Notes: generated by a model from the letters alone, not told the origin. Positions 16,394 to 27,923 are shown, counted from the stretch's first letter. The stretch is 64,000 nt of DNA from Chelatococcus sp. (GCA_003248805.1 QFQY01000008.1:1-64000); one strand, 5' to 3'. Translations and numbers: made by a program.

Positions 16394-17400
16394 GCCTGAC
16401 CACGACCGGCAGCTCTCCGACCGGCACGCCTCTCGTCGCGATGGAGAACGTCACGGTGCGCTTCCGCGGCGCCCAGACGGTGCATGCCGTCAACGGCGTC
16501 TCGCTGACGGTCGAACCCGGCAAGGTGCTCGGCATCCTGGGCGAGTCCGGCTCCGGCAAGAGCGTGACGCTGAAGACGCTGCTGCGCCTGCTGCCCGAGA
16601 ACCGCACGGATATCGGCGGCTCCGTCCGCGTCGACGGGCAGGACGTGCTGGCGATGAGCGCCGCCGAGCTCTCCGCCTATCGCGGCCGCGTCACCTCGAT
16701 GATCTTCCAGGACCCGGCGCTGGCGCTCGACCCGGTCTACACGGTCGGCGAGCAGATCGCGGAATCGATCATCCGGCACGAGAAGCTTTCGGCGAAGGCG
16801 GCGATGGCGCGCGCGCTCGAACTCCTCGAACTCGTGCGCATCCCGTCGCCGGCGCGCCGGCTCAAGGCCTATCCGCACGAGATGTCCGGCGGCATGCGCC
16901 AGCGCGCCATGATCGCGCTCGCGCTCGCCGCACGCCCCAAGCTCCTGCTCGCCGACGAGCCGACGACGGCGCTGGACGCCACGGTGCAGATCCAGATCCT
17001 GCTGCTGCTGCGCCAGCTCCAGCGCGACCTCGGCATGGGCGTGATCTTCGTCACCCACGACATCGGCGTCGCGGTCGAGGTCTCGGACCGGCTGGCGGTG
17101 ATGTATGCCGGACAGATCGTCGAGACCGGCACGGTGCGCGAGCTGCTGCGCGACCCGCAGCACCCCTACACCAAGGGGTTGCTCGCGGCGAACCTGCACG
17201 GCGCGAAGAAGGGCGAGCGGCTGGAGGCGATCCCCGGCGCGCCGCCGGCCCTGAACGAGCCGCCCTCGTCCTGCTCCTTCGCCCCGCGCTGCAAGCATGT
17301 GCAGGAGCGCTGTCGTGCGGCGCTCCCGCCCGTGGTCAATCTCGGCGAGGGGCGCATCGTCCGCTGTGTCCTTCCCGCGCAGGAGCTTCAGCCGGCCTGA
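16390..17400 (+). CDS. Peptide ABC transporter ATP-binding protein (DppD family)
   Basis: A 336-residue ATPase with Walker A GESGSGKS (about 55-62), signature EMSGGMRQRAMIALAL, Walker B KLLLADEPTTALD, and the C-terminal Cys block CSFAPRCKHVQERC. The EMSGGMRQR form is typical of the D-type partner. It starts by ATGA overlap with the F-type gene, completing a six-gene importer (two receptors, B, C, F, D). The F-before-D order is the reverse of the common dpp order. Confidence 0.92.
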   Translation: MSLTTTGSSPTGTPLVAMENVTVRFRGAQTVHAVNGVSLTVEPGKVLGILGESGSGKSVTLKTLLRLLPENRTDIGGSVRVDGQDVLAMSAAELSAYRGRVTSMIFQDPALALDPVYTVGEQIAESIIRHEKLSAKAAMARALELLELVRIPSPARRLKAYPHEMSGGMRQRAMIALALAARPKLLLADEPTTALDATVQIQILLLLRQLQRDLGMGVIFVTHDIGVAVEVSDRLAVMYAGQIVETGTVRELLRDPQHPYTKGLLAANLHGAKKGERLEAIPGAPPALNEPPSSCSFAPRCKHVQERCRAALPPVVNLGEGRIVRCVLPAQELQPA

Positions 17401-17419
17401 TCAGAAGCTAATCCCTCGC

Positions 17420-17467
17420 AAGCCCTCATCCTGAGGAGCGGCCGAAGGCCGCGTCTCGAAGGATGGC
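17420..17467. repeat. Palindromic repeat, family 2 partial copy
   Basis: AGCCCTCATCCTGAGGAGCG followed by CGTCTCGAAGGATGGC is one half of the family 2 element seen complete at 27626-27741 and 30834-30954. A degenerate second half (TGTCCTTCGAACGCG) continues to about 17508. Confidence 0.75.
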
Positions 17468-17526
17468 CCCGTTCCCTCCGGACGTTCTGGAGTGTCCTTC
17501 GAACGCGAAGCCACAACGAGCCGACT

Positions 17527-18273
17527 GTGCGCATCCTCGTCATCAATCCCAACACCAGCCCCGAGATGACGGCGCTGCTGCTGCGCGTTCTGGGCCCGCT
17601 GACGCCGCCGGGCGTGACGCTGACCGGAGCGACCGGCCGTTTCGGGGCCCGCTACATCTCCACCCGCAGTGCCGCCGCCGTCGCCGGCCACGCCGCGCTC
17701 GACGCCTTTGCCGAGCATGGCCCGGGCTGCGATGCCGTCTACCTCGCCTGCTTCGGCGATCCCGGCCTGTTTGCCCTGAAGGAGGTCGCCGGCGTGCCGG
17801 TCATCGGCATGGCGGAGGCGAGCTGCCGACATGCCGCCAGGCTCGGCGGGCGCTTCGCCATCGTCACCGGCGGAGAGCGCTGGGGGCCGATGCTGCGCGA
17901 ATTCGTCGCCATGCTGGGGTTGGGCGACGCGCTCGCTGTGGTCGAGACCGTGGCCCCCACCGGCGCCGAGATCGCGGCCGATCCCGATCGGGCGATCGCG
18001 CTGCTCGCCGAGGCCTGCCGCCGGACCGTGGAGCGCGACGGCGCCGGGGCCGTGGTGCTGGGCGGGGCGGGGCTCGCGGGGCTCGCTCCCTGCGTGCAGC
18101 CGCTAATCCCGGTGCCCGTACTCTGCTCGGCGGAAATCGGCTTCCGGGCGGTGCTGGCGGCCGCATCCGCGCCTTTCGCCAAGCCCGGGCAGGGCGATAT
18201 GGCCTGCCCGGCCGGCGTTGCGAGCACCGGGCTCTCCGCGCCGCTCGAGGCGCTGCTGCGCCGGCCCGGCTGA
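17527..18273 (+). CDS. Asp/Glu/hydantoin racemase family protein
   Basis: A 248-residue cytoplasmic protein with a GTG start and the family opening RILVINPNTSPEMT. The first catalytic Cys region is present (YLACFGDPGL, about residue 79). The second Cys motif, normally GCAG, reads GGAG (VVLGGAGLAGL), so the two-base racemisation mechanism may be lost. Family members include hydantoin and allantoin racemases and one-Cys arylmalonate decarboxylases. It lies between a peptide importer and three hydrolases, which suggests processing of D/L amino-acid derivatives. The substrate is not identifiable. Confidence 0.75.
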   Translation: MRILVINPNTSPEMTALLLRVLGPLTPPGVTLTGATGRFGARYISTRSAAAVAGHAALDAFAEHGPGCDAVYLACFGDPGLFALKEVAGVPVIGMAEASCRHAARLGGRFAIVTGGERWGPMLREFVAMLGLGDALAVVETVAPTGAEIAADPDRAIALLAEACRRTVERDGAGAVVLGGAGLAGLAPCVQPLIPVPVLCSAEIGFRAVLAAASAPFAKPGQGDMACPAGVASTGLSAPLEALLRRPG

Positions 18274-18393
18274 TCGCCCCATGCGGATCGCCCCGGTCAT
18301 GCCCGACGCGAAGGCGGGGCGCGCGGAAATTGCACCTTGGAGCCTCGCCCCGGGCGTGGTTACCTCACGCGCTGTCCGGCGCCGGAGTCCCTG

Positions 18394-19893
18394 ATGTCGC
18401 CTCGCATTGCCTTCGGCGGTTTCCTGCACGAGACCAATACCTTCGCGCCGAGCAAGGCCGGGATGGACGACTTCCTGCAGGGCGGTGGCTGGCCCTCGCT
18501 CGCGCGCGGCCAGGAGATTTTCGCCGCCGTCGACAAGGTCAATGTCGGTGCCGCCGGTTTCGTCGCTTTCGCCCGCGCGCAGGGCTGGGAGACGGTTCCC
18601 ACGCTCTGGTGCGCCGCCAGCCCCTCCGCCCATGTCACGGCCGAGGCGTTCGAGGCCCTGACCGATGAACTCGTCTCGCGCATCGCCGCGAGCCTGCCGG
18701 TCGACGGCGTCTATCTCGACCTGCATGGCGCGATGGTCAGCGAGGCCTTCGACGATGGCGAGGGCGAGGTCCTGCGCCGCGTGCGGGCCGCCATCGGGCC
18801 GGATGTTCCGCTCGTCGCCAGCCTCGACCTGCACGGAAACGTCACGCCGCTGATGATGGCGATGGCGGACGGCCTCGTCGCCTACCGGACCTATCCGCAT
18901 GTCGACATGGCCGAGACCGGCAGCCGCGCCGCCGCCTTCCTCGCCAGCCTGCTCGGCACGCGCCGGCGCCCCGCCAAGGCGTTTCGGCAGATCCCGTATC
19001 TGATCCCGATCGCCTGGCAGGCGACGGCGATGGAACCCTGCCGCACGATCTATGCCGAGCTCGCGGCGCTGGAGGGCGAGAGCGTGCCGACGCTCTCCTT
19101 CCTGCCGGGCTTCCCGGCGGCGGATTTCCCCGATTGCGGCCCCAGCGTGCTCGCCTATGGCGCGACGCAGGCCGATGCCGACCGCGCCGCCGATGCCGTC
19201 GCCGCGCGCATTCTGGCCAGCGAGGCCGCCTTCAAGGGCAGGGTCTTCTCGCCGGACGAGGGCGTGCGCGAGGCCATGGCGCTGGCGGCGCGGGCGAGCA
19301 GGCCGGTGGTGATCGCCGACACGCAGGACAATCCCGGCGCCGGCGGCGATTCCGACACGATGGGCATGGCCCACGCCCTGGTCCGCAACGGCGCGACGCG
19401 GGCGGCGATCGGCGTCATCGTCGATCCGGCGGCCGCCTCGGCTGCGCACGCGGCCGGCGAGGGCGCGACGATCTCGGTTTCGCTCGGTGCCAGGTCCGGC
19501 GTTCCGGGCGATGCGCCGCTGGTGGCCGACTTCGTCGTCGAGGCGTTGTCCGAAGGCCGCTTCGTCGCGCCCGGTCCGTTCTATGGCGGGGCGCGCATGA
19601 ATCTCGGGCCGAGCGCCTGCCTGCGCATCGGCGACGTGCGCATCGTCGTCGGCTCGCGCAAGGCGCAGATGGCCGACCAGGCGATGTACCGGCAGGTCGG
19701 CATCGAGCCGACCGGCCAGGCCATCCTCGTCAACAAGAGCTCGGTGCATTTCCGCGCCGATTTCGAACCGATCGCGGAGACGATCCTCGTCTGCGCCGCG
19801 CCGGGCCCCATGCCCGTCGATCCCGCCGTGCTGCCCTGGCGCCGCCTGCGCCCCGGCATCCGCACCTCTCCCCTCGGCCCCGTCTTCGGCTGA
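18394..19893 (+). CDS. M81 family metallopeptidase (microcystinase C / MlrC-like)
   Basis: A 499-residue protein that opens PRIAFGGFLHETNTFAPSKAG and carries DLHGAM and DLHGN motifs in the N-terminal domain, where MlrC proteins place their zinc-binding Asp and His residues. MlrC hydrolyses the linear tetrapeptide product of microcystin; most genomic homologues have unknown substrates. I chose ATG 18394 over a TTG at 18337 that would add a 19-residue Arg/Pro-rich leader. The neighbouring peptide importers and M20 enzymes suggest that it cleaves an imported unusual peptide or amide. Confidence 0.85.
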   Translation: MSPRIAFGGFLHETNTFAPSKAGMDDFLQGGGWPSLARGQEIFAAVDKVNVGAAGFVAFARAQGWETVPTLWCAASPSAHVTAEAFEALTDELVSRIAASLPVDGVYLDLHGAMVSEAFDDGEGEVLRRVRAAIGPDVPLVASLDLHGNVTPLMMAMADGLVAYRTYPHVDMAETGSRAAAFLASLLGTRRRPAKAFRQIPYLIPIAWQATAMEPCRTIYAELAALEGESVPTLSFLPGFPAADFPDCGPSVLAYGATQADADRAADAVAARILASEAAFKGRVFSPDEGVREAMALAARASRPVVIADTQDNPGAGGDSDTMGMAHALVRNGATRAAIGVIVDPAAASAAHAAGEGATISVSLGARSGVPGDAPLVADFVVEALSEGRFVAPGPFYGGARMNLGPSACLRIGDVRIVVGSRKAQMADQAMYRQVGIEPTGQAILVNKSSVHFRADFEPIAETILVCAAPGPMPVDPAVLPWRRLRPGIRTSPLGPVFG

Positions 19894-19917
19894 GCCGCAA
19901 CCGCTCCGGAGTGAACC

Positions 19918-21078
19918 ATGCCTGCCCTGCCGCAGATCGAATCCTTCAAGGACGACCTCATCGCGATCCGCCGCGATCTCCACGCCCATCCCGAGATCGG
20001 CTTCGAGGAGGTCCGCACCTCGGAGATCGTCGCCGACAAGCTGGCCGGCTGGGGCATCGAGGTCCATCGCGGCATCGGCCGGACAGGCGTCGTCGGCATC
20101 CTGCACGGCAAGGGCGGGCCGGGCCAGCGCATCGGCCTGCGCGCCGACATGGACGCGCTGCCGATCCAGGAGATCACCAACCTCCCCTGGCGCTCGACGG
20201 TGCCGGGAAAGATGCATGCCTGCGGCCATGACGGCCACACCACCATGCTGCTCGGCGCGGCGCGCTATCTCGCCGAGAACGACGGCTTCAAGGGCACCGC
20301 GATCTTCGTCTTCCAGCCGGCCGAGGAAGGGTTGGGCGGCGCCCGCGCCATGCTGGCCGAGAAGCTGTTCGAGCGCTTCCCCTGCGACGAGATCTACGGC
20401 CTGCACAATGCGCCCAATCTCGATCCGGGCCAGATCGCGGTTTTCCCCGGCCCCGCCATGGCCGGTGCCGATTTCTTCGACATCAGGATCACAGGCAAGG
20501 GCAGCCACGGCGCCATGCCGCATATGGGCAACGACCCGGTCGTCGTCGCGATGACGCTGGCGAATGCGCTGCAGACGATCGTGAGCCGCAACGCCGATCC
20601 GCGCGAGGCGGCGGTGCTGTCGATCACGCAGATCCATGCCGGCTCGGCCTACAACGTCATCCCGGAGGAGGCCGAGCTGGCGGGAACGATCCGCACCTTC
20701 TCGACCGAGACCGGCGAGCTCGTGCGCCGGCGCATGCGTGAGGTCGCGGCGGGCATCGCGGCGACCTTCGGCGTCGGCATCGATGTCGACATCCGCAACA
20801 TCTTCGACGTGCTGGTGAACCACGGCCCGCAGGCGGAGGCGATGGCCGAGGTCGCGGCCGAGATCGTCGGCGGCGGCAACGTCCTGACCGAGCCGAAGCC
20901 GGTGATGGGCAGCGAGGACTTCGCCGACATGCTGCGCGCCGTGCCCGGCGCCTATGCCTGGGTCGGCCATGCCGGCAACGTGCCCGTGCACAACCCGGCC
21001 TTCGTGCTGGACGACGGCATCCTGCCGGTGGGGGCGAGCCTGCTCGCCCGCCTCGTCGAGACGCGGGCGGCCGCGTGA
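19918..21078 (+). CDS. M20 family amidohydrolase (M20D, hippurate hydrolase/aminoacylase type)
   Basis: A 386-residue cytoplasmic metal-dependent hydrolase of N-acyl amino acids. Visible motifs are DLHAHPEIGFEE near the start, MHACGHDGHTTMLLGAARYL with Cys/His metal ligands, QPAEEGLGGARAM with the catalytic Glu pair, and SEDFADML with a late ligand region. The internal dimerisation domain is present (SHGAMPHMGNDPVVVAM). It is 24 bases after the M81 gene and overlaps the next M20 gene. It probably deacylates substrate brought in by the flanking ABC importers. Confidence 0.9.
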   Translation: MPALPQIESFKDDLIAIRRDLHAHPEIGFEEVRTSEIVADKLAGWGIEVHRGIGRTGVVGILHGKGGPGQRIGLRADMDALPIQEITNLPWRSTVPGKMHACGHDGHTTMLLGAARYLAENDGFKGTAIFVFQPAEEGLGGARAMLAEKLFERFPCDEIYGLHNAPNLDPGQIAVFPGPAMAGADFFDIRITGKGSHGAMPHMGNDPVVVAMTLANALQTIVSRNADPREAAVLSITQIHAGSAYNVIPEEAELAGTIRTFSTETGELVRRRMREVAAGIAATFGVGIDVDIRNIFDVLVNHGPQAEAMAEVAAEIVGGGNVLTEPKPVMGSEDFADMLRAVPGAYAWVGHAGNVPVHNPAFVLDDGILPVGASLLARLVETRAAA

Positions 21079-22226
21079 TGGCTCACCGCATGGACCTGAA
21101 CACCCTCCCGCTCGACACCGAGGCGCTGCTCGCGGGCCTGAGGCCCTGGATCGAGTGCGAGAGCCCGACCTTCGACACCGCCGCGGTCAACCGGATGATG
21201 GATCTCGCCGCCGCGGAGACAAAAGCGGCCGGCGCCGCGATCACCCGCATTCCCGGTCCCAAGGGGCTCGGCGACTGCGTGCTGGGCGACTTTCCGCATC
21301 CGCGCCGGGGCGAGCCGGGCATCCTCGTCATGTCGCATCTGGACACCGTCCACCCGGTCGGCACCCTCGAGAAGCTGCCTTTCCGGCGCGAGGGCTCGCG
21401 CTGCTACGGCCCCGGCATCCTCGACATGAAGGGCGGGGCCTATGCCGGCCTGCAGGCGATCATGGCCCTGGCGAGGGCGGGCGTCGAGACGCCGCTGCCG
21501 GTCAGCGTGCTCTATACGAGCGACGAGGAGATCGGCAGCCCCGGCACGCGCGACATCATCATGGAGCAGGCCGCGAAGCATCGTTTCGTGCTGGTGCCGG
21601 AGCCCGGCCGGCCGGGCGACGGCGTCGTCACCGGCCGCTACGCCATCGCGCGCTTCAACCTGCTGGCCGAGGGGCGGCCCAGCCATGCCGGCTCGCGGCT
21701 GAAGGACGGCCGTTCCGCCATCCATATGATGGCGCGGCAGCTGCTCGATATCGAGGCGATGACCGACGACGACTGCACCTTCAGCGTCGGCGTCATCCAG
21801 GGCGGGCAATGGGTCAACTGCGTGCCGACCCTGTGCAGGGCCGAAGCCCTGAGCATGGCCAAGCGGCAGGAGGATCTCGACCGCGGCGTCGAGCGCATGC
21901 TGGCGCTGACGGCCGGCCATGCCGACGGCACCGCCTTCACGGTGACGCGCGGCGTCACCCGCCCGGTCTGGGAGCCCGACGAGGGCGTCATGGCCCTCTA
22001 CGAGGCGGCGCGCGCCATTGCCGGCGAACTCGGCTGGGAACTCGATCACGGCTCGGCCGGCGGCGGCTCCGACGCCAATTTCACCGGCGCGGCCGGCATT
22101 CCCTCGCTCGACGGGCTCGGCCTGCTCGGCTCCGGCTACCACACGCTGGAGGAGCATATCGAGATCGACAGCCTGCCGCGCCGCATCCGGCTCATGGCCG
22201 GCCTGCTGGCACGGCTTTCGGGCTGA
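21078..22226 (+). CDS. M20 family peptidase (carboxypeptidase G2/ArgE type)
   Basis: A 382-residue metallohydrolase of the glutamate carboxypeptidase branch. Metal ligands and catalytic residues are visible in MSHLDTVHPVG, GPGILDMKGG, YTSDEEIGSPGTR and EPGRPGDG, and the C-terminal His lies in GYHTLEEHIEIDSL. I chose ATG 21078 (TGATG overlap with the previous stop); GTG at 21075 would add one residue. It belongs to a different M20 branch from its neighbour, so the pair may act sequentially, one removing an acyl group and one cleaving a C-terminal residue. Confidence 0.9.
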   Translation: MAHRMDLNTLPLDTEALLAGLRPWIECESPTFDTAAVNRMMDLAAAETKAAGAAITRIPGPKGLGDCVLGDFPHPRRGEPGILVMSHLDTVHPVGTLEKLPFRREGSRCYGPGILDMKGGAYAGLQAIMALARAGVETPLPVSVLYTSDEEIGSPGTRDIIMEQAAKHRFVLVPEPGRPGDGVVTGRYAIARFNLLAEGRPSHAGSRLKDGRSAIHMMARQLLDIEAMTDDDCTFSVGVIQGGQWVNCVPTLCRAEALSMAKRQEDLDRGVERMLALTAGHADGTAFTVTRGVTRPVWEPDEGVMALYEAARAIAGELGWELDHGSAGGGSDANFTGAAGIPSLDGLGLLGSGYHTLEEHIEIDSLPRRIRLMAGLLARLSG

Positions 22227-22435
22227 GCGATTGACTCCGGCTCCGCTTTCGCGAGAGCCTTTCCTGCCGCCATGGCACGGGGCCCGCCATGGCATGGCGC
22301 CTGCATGGCATGGCGCAGAGGCAAGCGGCAGGACGCAGCGGGACCACAGAACGACAAAACCACTCGCCACCTGCACATCTCGATCGTCGCAATTCGCAAA
22401 CAACGGTCCGAACGGATCAGAGGGGAGATCAGTCA

Positions 22436-24001
22436 ATGATGTCGCGTTGGACAATCGCCGCCGCCGCCGCCGCCTTGCTGGCCGGCGGCACGGTGGCCCA
22501 GGCACAGACCATGAAGGTCGTGATGCATTCGGACGTGAAGATCGTCGATCCGATCTGGACCACCGCCTATATCGTCCGCAACCACGGCTACATGATCTAC
22601 GACACGCTGTTCTCGATGAACGAGAAGGGCGAGATCAAGCCGCAGATGGTCGATACCTTCACGGAATCGCCGGACAAGCTGACCTACAAGTTCACCCTGC
22701 GCGACGGCCTGCTCTGGCATGACGGCAAGCCCGTCACCGCCGAGGACTGCATCGCCTCGATCAAGCGCTGGTCGGCCAAGGACCCGATCGGCCAGAAGCT
22801 GATGACCTTCGTCGACGGCATGACCGCCGACGACGCCAAGAGCTTCACCGTCAAGCTGAAGTCGCCGACCGGCCTGCTGATCTTCGGCCTGGGCAAGCCG
22901 TCCTCGAACGTGCCCTTCATGATGCCCAAGCGCGTGGCGGACACCGATCCGAACACGCAGATCTCCGAGTTCATCGGCTCCGGCCCCTTCGTGCTGAAGC
23001 TCGACGAATGGAAGCCGGGCGACAAGATCGTCTACACCAAGTTCAAGGACTACAAGCCGCGCAGCGAGCCGGCCTCCGGCCTCTCCGGCGGCAAGGTCGT
23101 CAAGCTCGACCGGGTCGAGTGGCTCGCGGTGACCGACCAGCAGCAGGCCGTGAACGCCCTGCTCGCGGGCGAGATCGACATGGTCGAGCAGCCGGCCTTC
23201 GACCTGATCCCGCTGCTCAAGGACGACAGCAACATCAAGCTGTGGAACTACAACCCGCTCGGCCTGCAATACACGATGCGGTTCAACCACACGCAGCCGC
23301 CCTTCGACAATCCGAAGGTGCGCCAGGCGGTGACCTATGCGCTGAACCAGAAGGACTTCCTCGAGGCCACGGTCGGCAATCCGGACTACTACAACGCCTG
23401 CAAGGCGATGTTCGTCTGCGGCACGCCGCTCGCGTCCGAGAAGGGCATGGACGGCCTGCTCGAATCGAACTTCAAGAAGTCGCAGGAGCTGCTCAAGGAA
23501 GCCGGCTATGACGGCAAGCCGATCGTGCTGCTGCACTCGACCGACCTGCAGTCGCTGACCAATCTCGGCCCCGTCGCCAAGCAGCTTCTCGAGAAGGGCG
23601 GCTTCAAGGTCGACATGCAGTCCTCCGACTGGCAGACCGTCGTCTCGCGGCGCGTGCGCAAGGACCCGGTCGACAAGGGCGGCTGGAACGTGATGCAGAC
23701 CTCCTGGGTCTCGGCCGACATCCTCAACCCGGTCATGGCCGGCTTCTTCAATGCGAGCTGCGACAAGGCCGCCTTCGGCTGGCCCTGCGACGAGCAGATG
23801 GAGAAGCTGCGCGACGACTTCGCCCGCGAGACCGATCCGGCCAAGCAGAAGGCGATCGCCGAGGCGGTCCAGATGCGCTGGCGCGAGGTCGTCACCCATG
23901 TCCATCTCGGCCAGTACAACGTGCCGATCGCGACGCGGAAGAACATCTCCGGCATCCTGACGGCGCCGGCGCCGGTGTTCTGGAACGTCGAGAAGAAGTG
24001 A
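22436..24001 (+). CDS. ABC transporter substrate-binding protein, family 5 (second peptide importer)
   Basis: A 521-residue periplasmic receptor with a signal peptide ending GGTVAQAQ (about residue 24). Family 5 blocks are visible: PQMVDTFTESPDKLTYKF-like text, LRDGLLWHDGKPVTAEDC, and FDNPKVRQAVTYALNQKDFL. It differs clearly from the two upstream paralogues. I chose ATG 22436 because AGGGGAGA lies 8 bases before it; the frame upstream to 22289 reads through a low-complexity CATGGC-rich stretch. It starts the operon of receptor, two permeases and a fused ATPase. Confidence 0.9.
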   Translation: MMSRWTIAAAAAALLAGGTVAQAQTMKVVMHSDVKIVDPIWTTAYIVRNHGYMIYDTLFSMNEKGEIKPQMVDTFTESPDKLTYKFTLRDGLLWHDGKPVTAEDCIASIKRWSAKDPIGQKLMTFVDGMTADDAKSFTVKLKSPTGLLIFGLGKPSSNVPFMMPKRVADTDPNTQISEFIGSGPFVLKLDEWKPGDKIVYTKFKDYKPRSEPASGLSGGKVVKLDRVEWLAVTDQQQAVNALLAGEIDMVEQPAFDLIPLLKDDSNIKLWNYNPLGLQYTMRFNHTQPPFDNPKVRQAVTYALNQKDFLEATVGNPDYYNACKAMFVCGTPLASEKGMDGLLESNFKKSQELLKEAGYDGKPIVLLHSTDLQSLTNLGPVAKQLLEKGGFKVDMQSSDWQTVVSRRVRKDPVDKGGWNVMQTSWVSADILNPVMAGFFNASCDKAAFGWPCDEQMEKLRDDFARETDPAKQKAIAEAVQMRWREVVTHVHLGQYNVPIATRKNISGILTAPAPVFWNVEKK

Positions 24002-24136
24002 GCGCGGCGCGGCCGCGGCCGCTTCGCACGGCCCTCTGACCATCCTTAGAGGCGGCCCTGACGGGCCTCCTCGGGACGAGGGCTCGCTGGCTCGACGAGG
24101 CGGCACTGCGCCCCCCGCTATGACGAAGGAAGCCTG

Positions 24137-25078
24137 ATGGCTGGTTACATCCTGCGGCGCCTGCTGGCGGCGATCCCGGTTCTCGTGATCGTCGCCGTGC
24201 TGGTCTTCCTGATGCTGCGCCTCACGCCGGGCGATCCGGCGGCGGTGATCGCGGGCGACAACGCGACGACCGAGCAGATCGCGCTGATCCGCCAGAAGCT
24301 GGGGCTCGACCAGCCGATCCTGGCCCAGTTCACGATCTGGGCCGGCAATCTGCTGACCGGCAATCTCGGCGAATCCTTCTTCTTCAAGAAGACGATCTCC
24401 GAACTGATCCTCGGGCGGATCGAGCCGACGCTCTCGCTCGCCTTCGCGACGATGCTGATCGCGATCTGCGTCGCGATCCCGCTCGGCGTGCTCGCCGCCT
24501 ACCGGCACGGCTCCTGGGTCGACCGCATCGTCATGGGCTTCTCGGTGCTGGGCTTCTCGGTGCCGGTCTTCGTCATCGGCTACCTGATGATCTATGTCTT
24601 CGCGATCACGCTCGGCTGGTTCCCGGTCCAGGGCTACCAGCCGCTGTCGCAGGGCTTCGGCGGCTATGTGCAGCGGCTGATCCTGCCGGCGCTGACGCTC
24701 TCGGTGATCTACATCGCCCTGATCGCGCGGATGACGCGCGCCAGCGTGCTCGAGGTGCTGAACGAGGACTATATCCGCACGGCCCGCGCCAAGGGGCAGG
24801 TCGAGCGCAAGATCCTGTTCCGCCACGCGCTCAAGAACGCGGCGGTGCCGATCGTCACGGTCGTCGGCATCGGCATCGCGCTGCTGATCGGCGGCGTGGT
24901 GGTAACGGAGAGCGTCTTCGCCATCCCCGGCCTCGGGCGGCTCACCGTCGATGCCGTGCTCGCCCGCGACTATCCGACGATCCAGGCCGTGATCCTGCTC
25001 TTCTCCGGCGTCTATGTCGGCATCAACCTGCTGATCGACCTCGCCTACAGCCTCTTCGACCCGAGGATCCGCTATTGA
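24137..25078 (+). CDS. Peptide ABC transporter permease (DppB/GsiC type)
   Basis: A 313-residue permease opening MAGYILRRLLAAIPVLVIV with RLTPGDPAAVIAGDNAT, typical of the DppB/GsiC group, and an EAA loop YIRTARAKGQVERKILFRHALKNAAVP. It ends YSLFDPRIRY, a common C-terminus of this family. It lies 135 bases after the receptor and overlaps the next permease at TTGA. Confidence 0.93.
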   Translation: MAGYILRRLLAAIPVLVIVAVLVFLMLRLTPGDPAAVIAGDNATTEQIALIRQKLGLDQPILAQFTIWAGNLLTGNLGESFFFKKTISELILGRIEPTLSLAFATMLIAICVAIPLGVLAAYRHGSWVDRIVMGFSVLGFSVPVFVIGYLMIYVFAITLGWFPVQGYQPLSQGFGGYVQRLILPALTLSVIYIALIARMTRASVLEVLNEDYIRTARAKGQVERKILFRHALKNAAVPIVTVVGIGIALLIGGVVVTESVFAIPGLGRLTVDAVLARDYPTIQAVILLFSGVYVGINLLIDLAYSLFDPRIRY

Positions 25079-25997
25079 GTGCCGAGCCGACCATCCTCGC
25101 GCCCGTCGCCGCCGAGCCCGCGCCTCCGGTGCGGACGGTGCTGGCCCGGCTGATCCGCAACCCCGCCGTCGCGATCGGCGGCGCCGTGCTCCTCGTCATG
25201 ACGCTGCTCGGCCTGCTCGCGCCGGTCCTCGGCACGCTCGACCCGACCGCGATCAATCCGAGCACGCGAAACCGCGTCCCCGGATTCGAGCGCACCATCC
25301 GCGCCGATGACGGCTCGACGACGGTCTTCAAGCATCGCATGGGCACGGATTCGCTCGGCCGCGACGTCTACAGCCGGGTTCTCTACGGCGCGCGCATCTC
25401 GCTCGTCATCGCCGTCACGGTGGCGCTGGCGAGCGTGGCGATCGGCCTCCTGATCGGCCTCGTCGCCGGCTATGTCCGCTGGCTCGACGGGCCGATCATG
25501 CGCGTCATGGACGGGCTGATGGCGATACCGGGCATCCTGCTCGCCATCGCCGTGGTCTCGCTCTTCCGGGCCGGGCTGCCTGCGGTCATCGTCGCGATCA
25601 TCGTGCCGGAAATCCCGCGCGTGGTGCGGCTCGTGCGGTCCGTCGTGCTCTCGGTGCGCGAGGAACCCTATGTCGAGGCCGCCATCATGCAGGGCACGCG
25701 CCTGCCCAAGCTCATGGTCCGCCATATCCTGCCCAACACCATCGCGCCGCTGATCGTGCAGGGCACCTTCATCGCCGCCTCCGCCATCCTGGTCGAGGCG
25801 ATCCTCTCCTTCCTCGGCATCGGTATCCCGCCCGAGGTGCCGACCTGGGGCAACATCATGGCGGAGGGCCGCAACCTGTTCCGCGTCTTCCCGCACAACA
25901 TCCTCTATCCCGGCATCTTCCTCGGGCTGACGGTGCTGGCGGTGAACATGCTGGGCGACGGCCTGCGCGACACGCTCGACCCGAAGATGGCTGGCCG

Positions 25998-26001
<4 letters not shown>
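25075..26001 (+). CDS. Peptide ABC transporter permease (DppC/GsiD type)
   Basis: A 308-residue permease. It appears to start with TTG at 25075, within the previous stop (ATTGA), giving MSAEPTIL. The DppC signature MGTDSLGRDVYSRVLYGARISL and the EAA loop YVEAAIMQGTRLPKLMVRHILPNT are present. The rare start in an overlap suggests translation depends on the upstream gene. It ends by overlap with the ATPase gene. Confidence 0.92.
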
Positions 26002-27617
<1,616 letters not shown>

Positions 27618-27625
27618 AGCCTCGG

Positions 27626-27741
27626 AGCCCTCATCCTGAGGAGCGCTCGCAGAGCGCGTCTCGAAGGATGGCTCAGTACCCTCCAGAGCCTTCTGAAGCA
27701 TCCTTCGAGACGCCGCTTCGCGGCTCCTCAGGATGAGGGCT
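27626..27741. repeat. Palindromic repeat, family 2 complete copy
   Basis: The outer arms AGCCCTCATCCTGAGGAGCG and its complement ending GGATGAGGGCT enclose inner arms CGTCTCGAAGGATG and CATCCTTCGAGACG. It lies immediately after the fused ATPase gene and can form a very long hairpin that could also end transcription. Confidence 0.85.
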
Positions 27742-27796
27742 GAGGAGTTCTCGCCGGGCAGGGATTTCGCGACGGGAGAGACTTGAACGGCTGCCG

Positions 27797-27923
27797 CTTC
27801 TCCCGTCTCCCCCTGCCGGAGAAGGTGGCCCGAAGGGCCGGATGAGGGGTCGCTCCGCCCTGGATCGCTGACGAGAGGCGGTGCGCGACCCCTCACCCCG
27901 ACCCTCTCCCGCAGGGGAGAGGG
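27797..27923. repeat. Intergenic palindromic repeat, family 3 copy 2
   Basis: TTCTCCCGTCTCCCCCTGCC, GGGCCGGATGAGGGGTC, GACCCCTCACCCCGACCC and TCCCGCAGGGGAGAGGGA blocks match the copies at 11515 and 39563. Together with the preceding family 2 element it fills the gap before the riboswitch. No gene is visible in 27618-27974. Confidence 0.8.
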
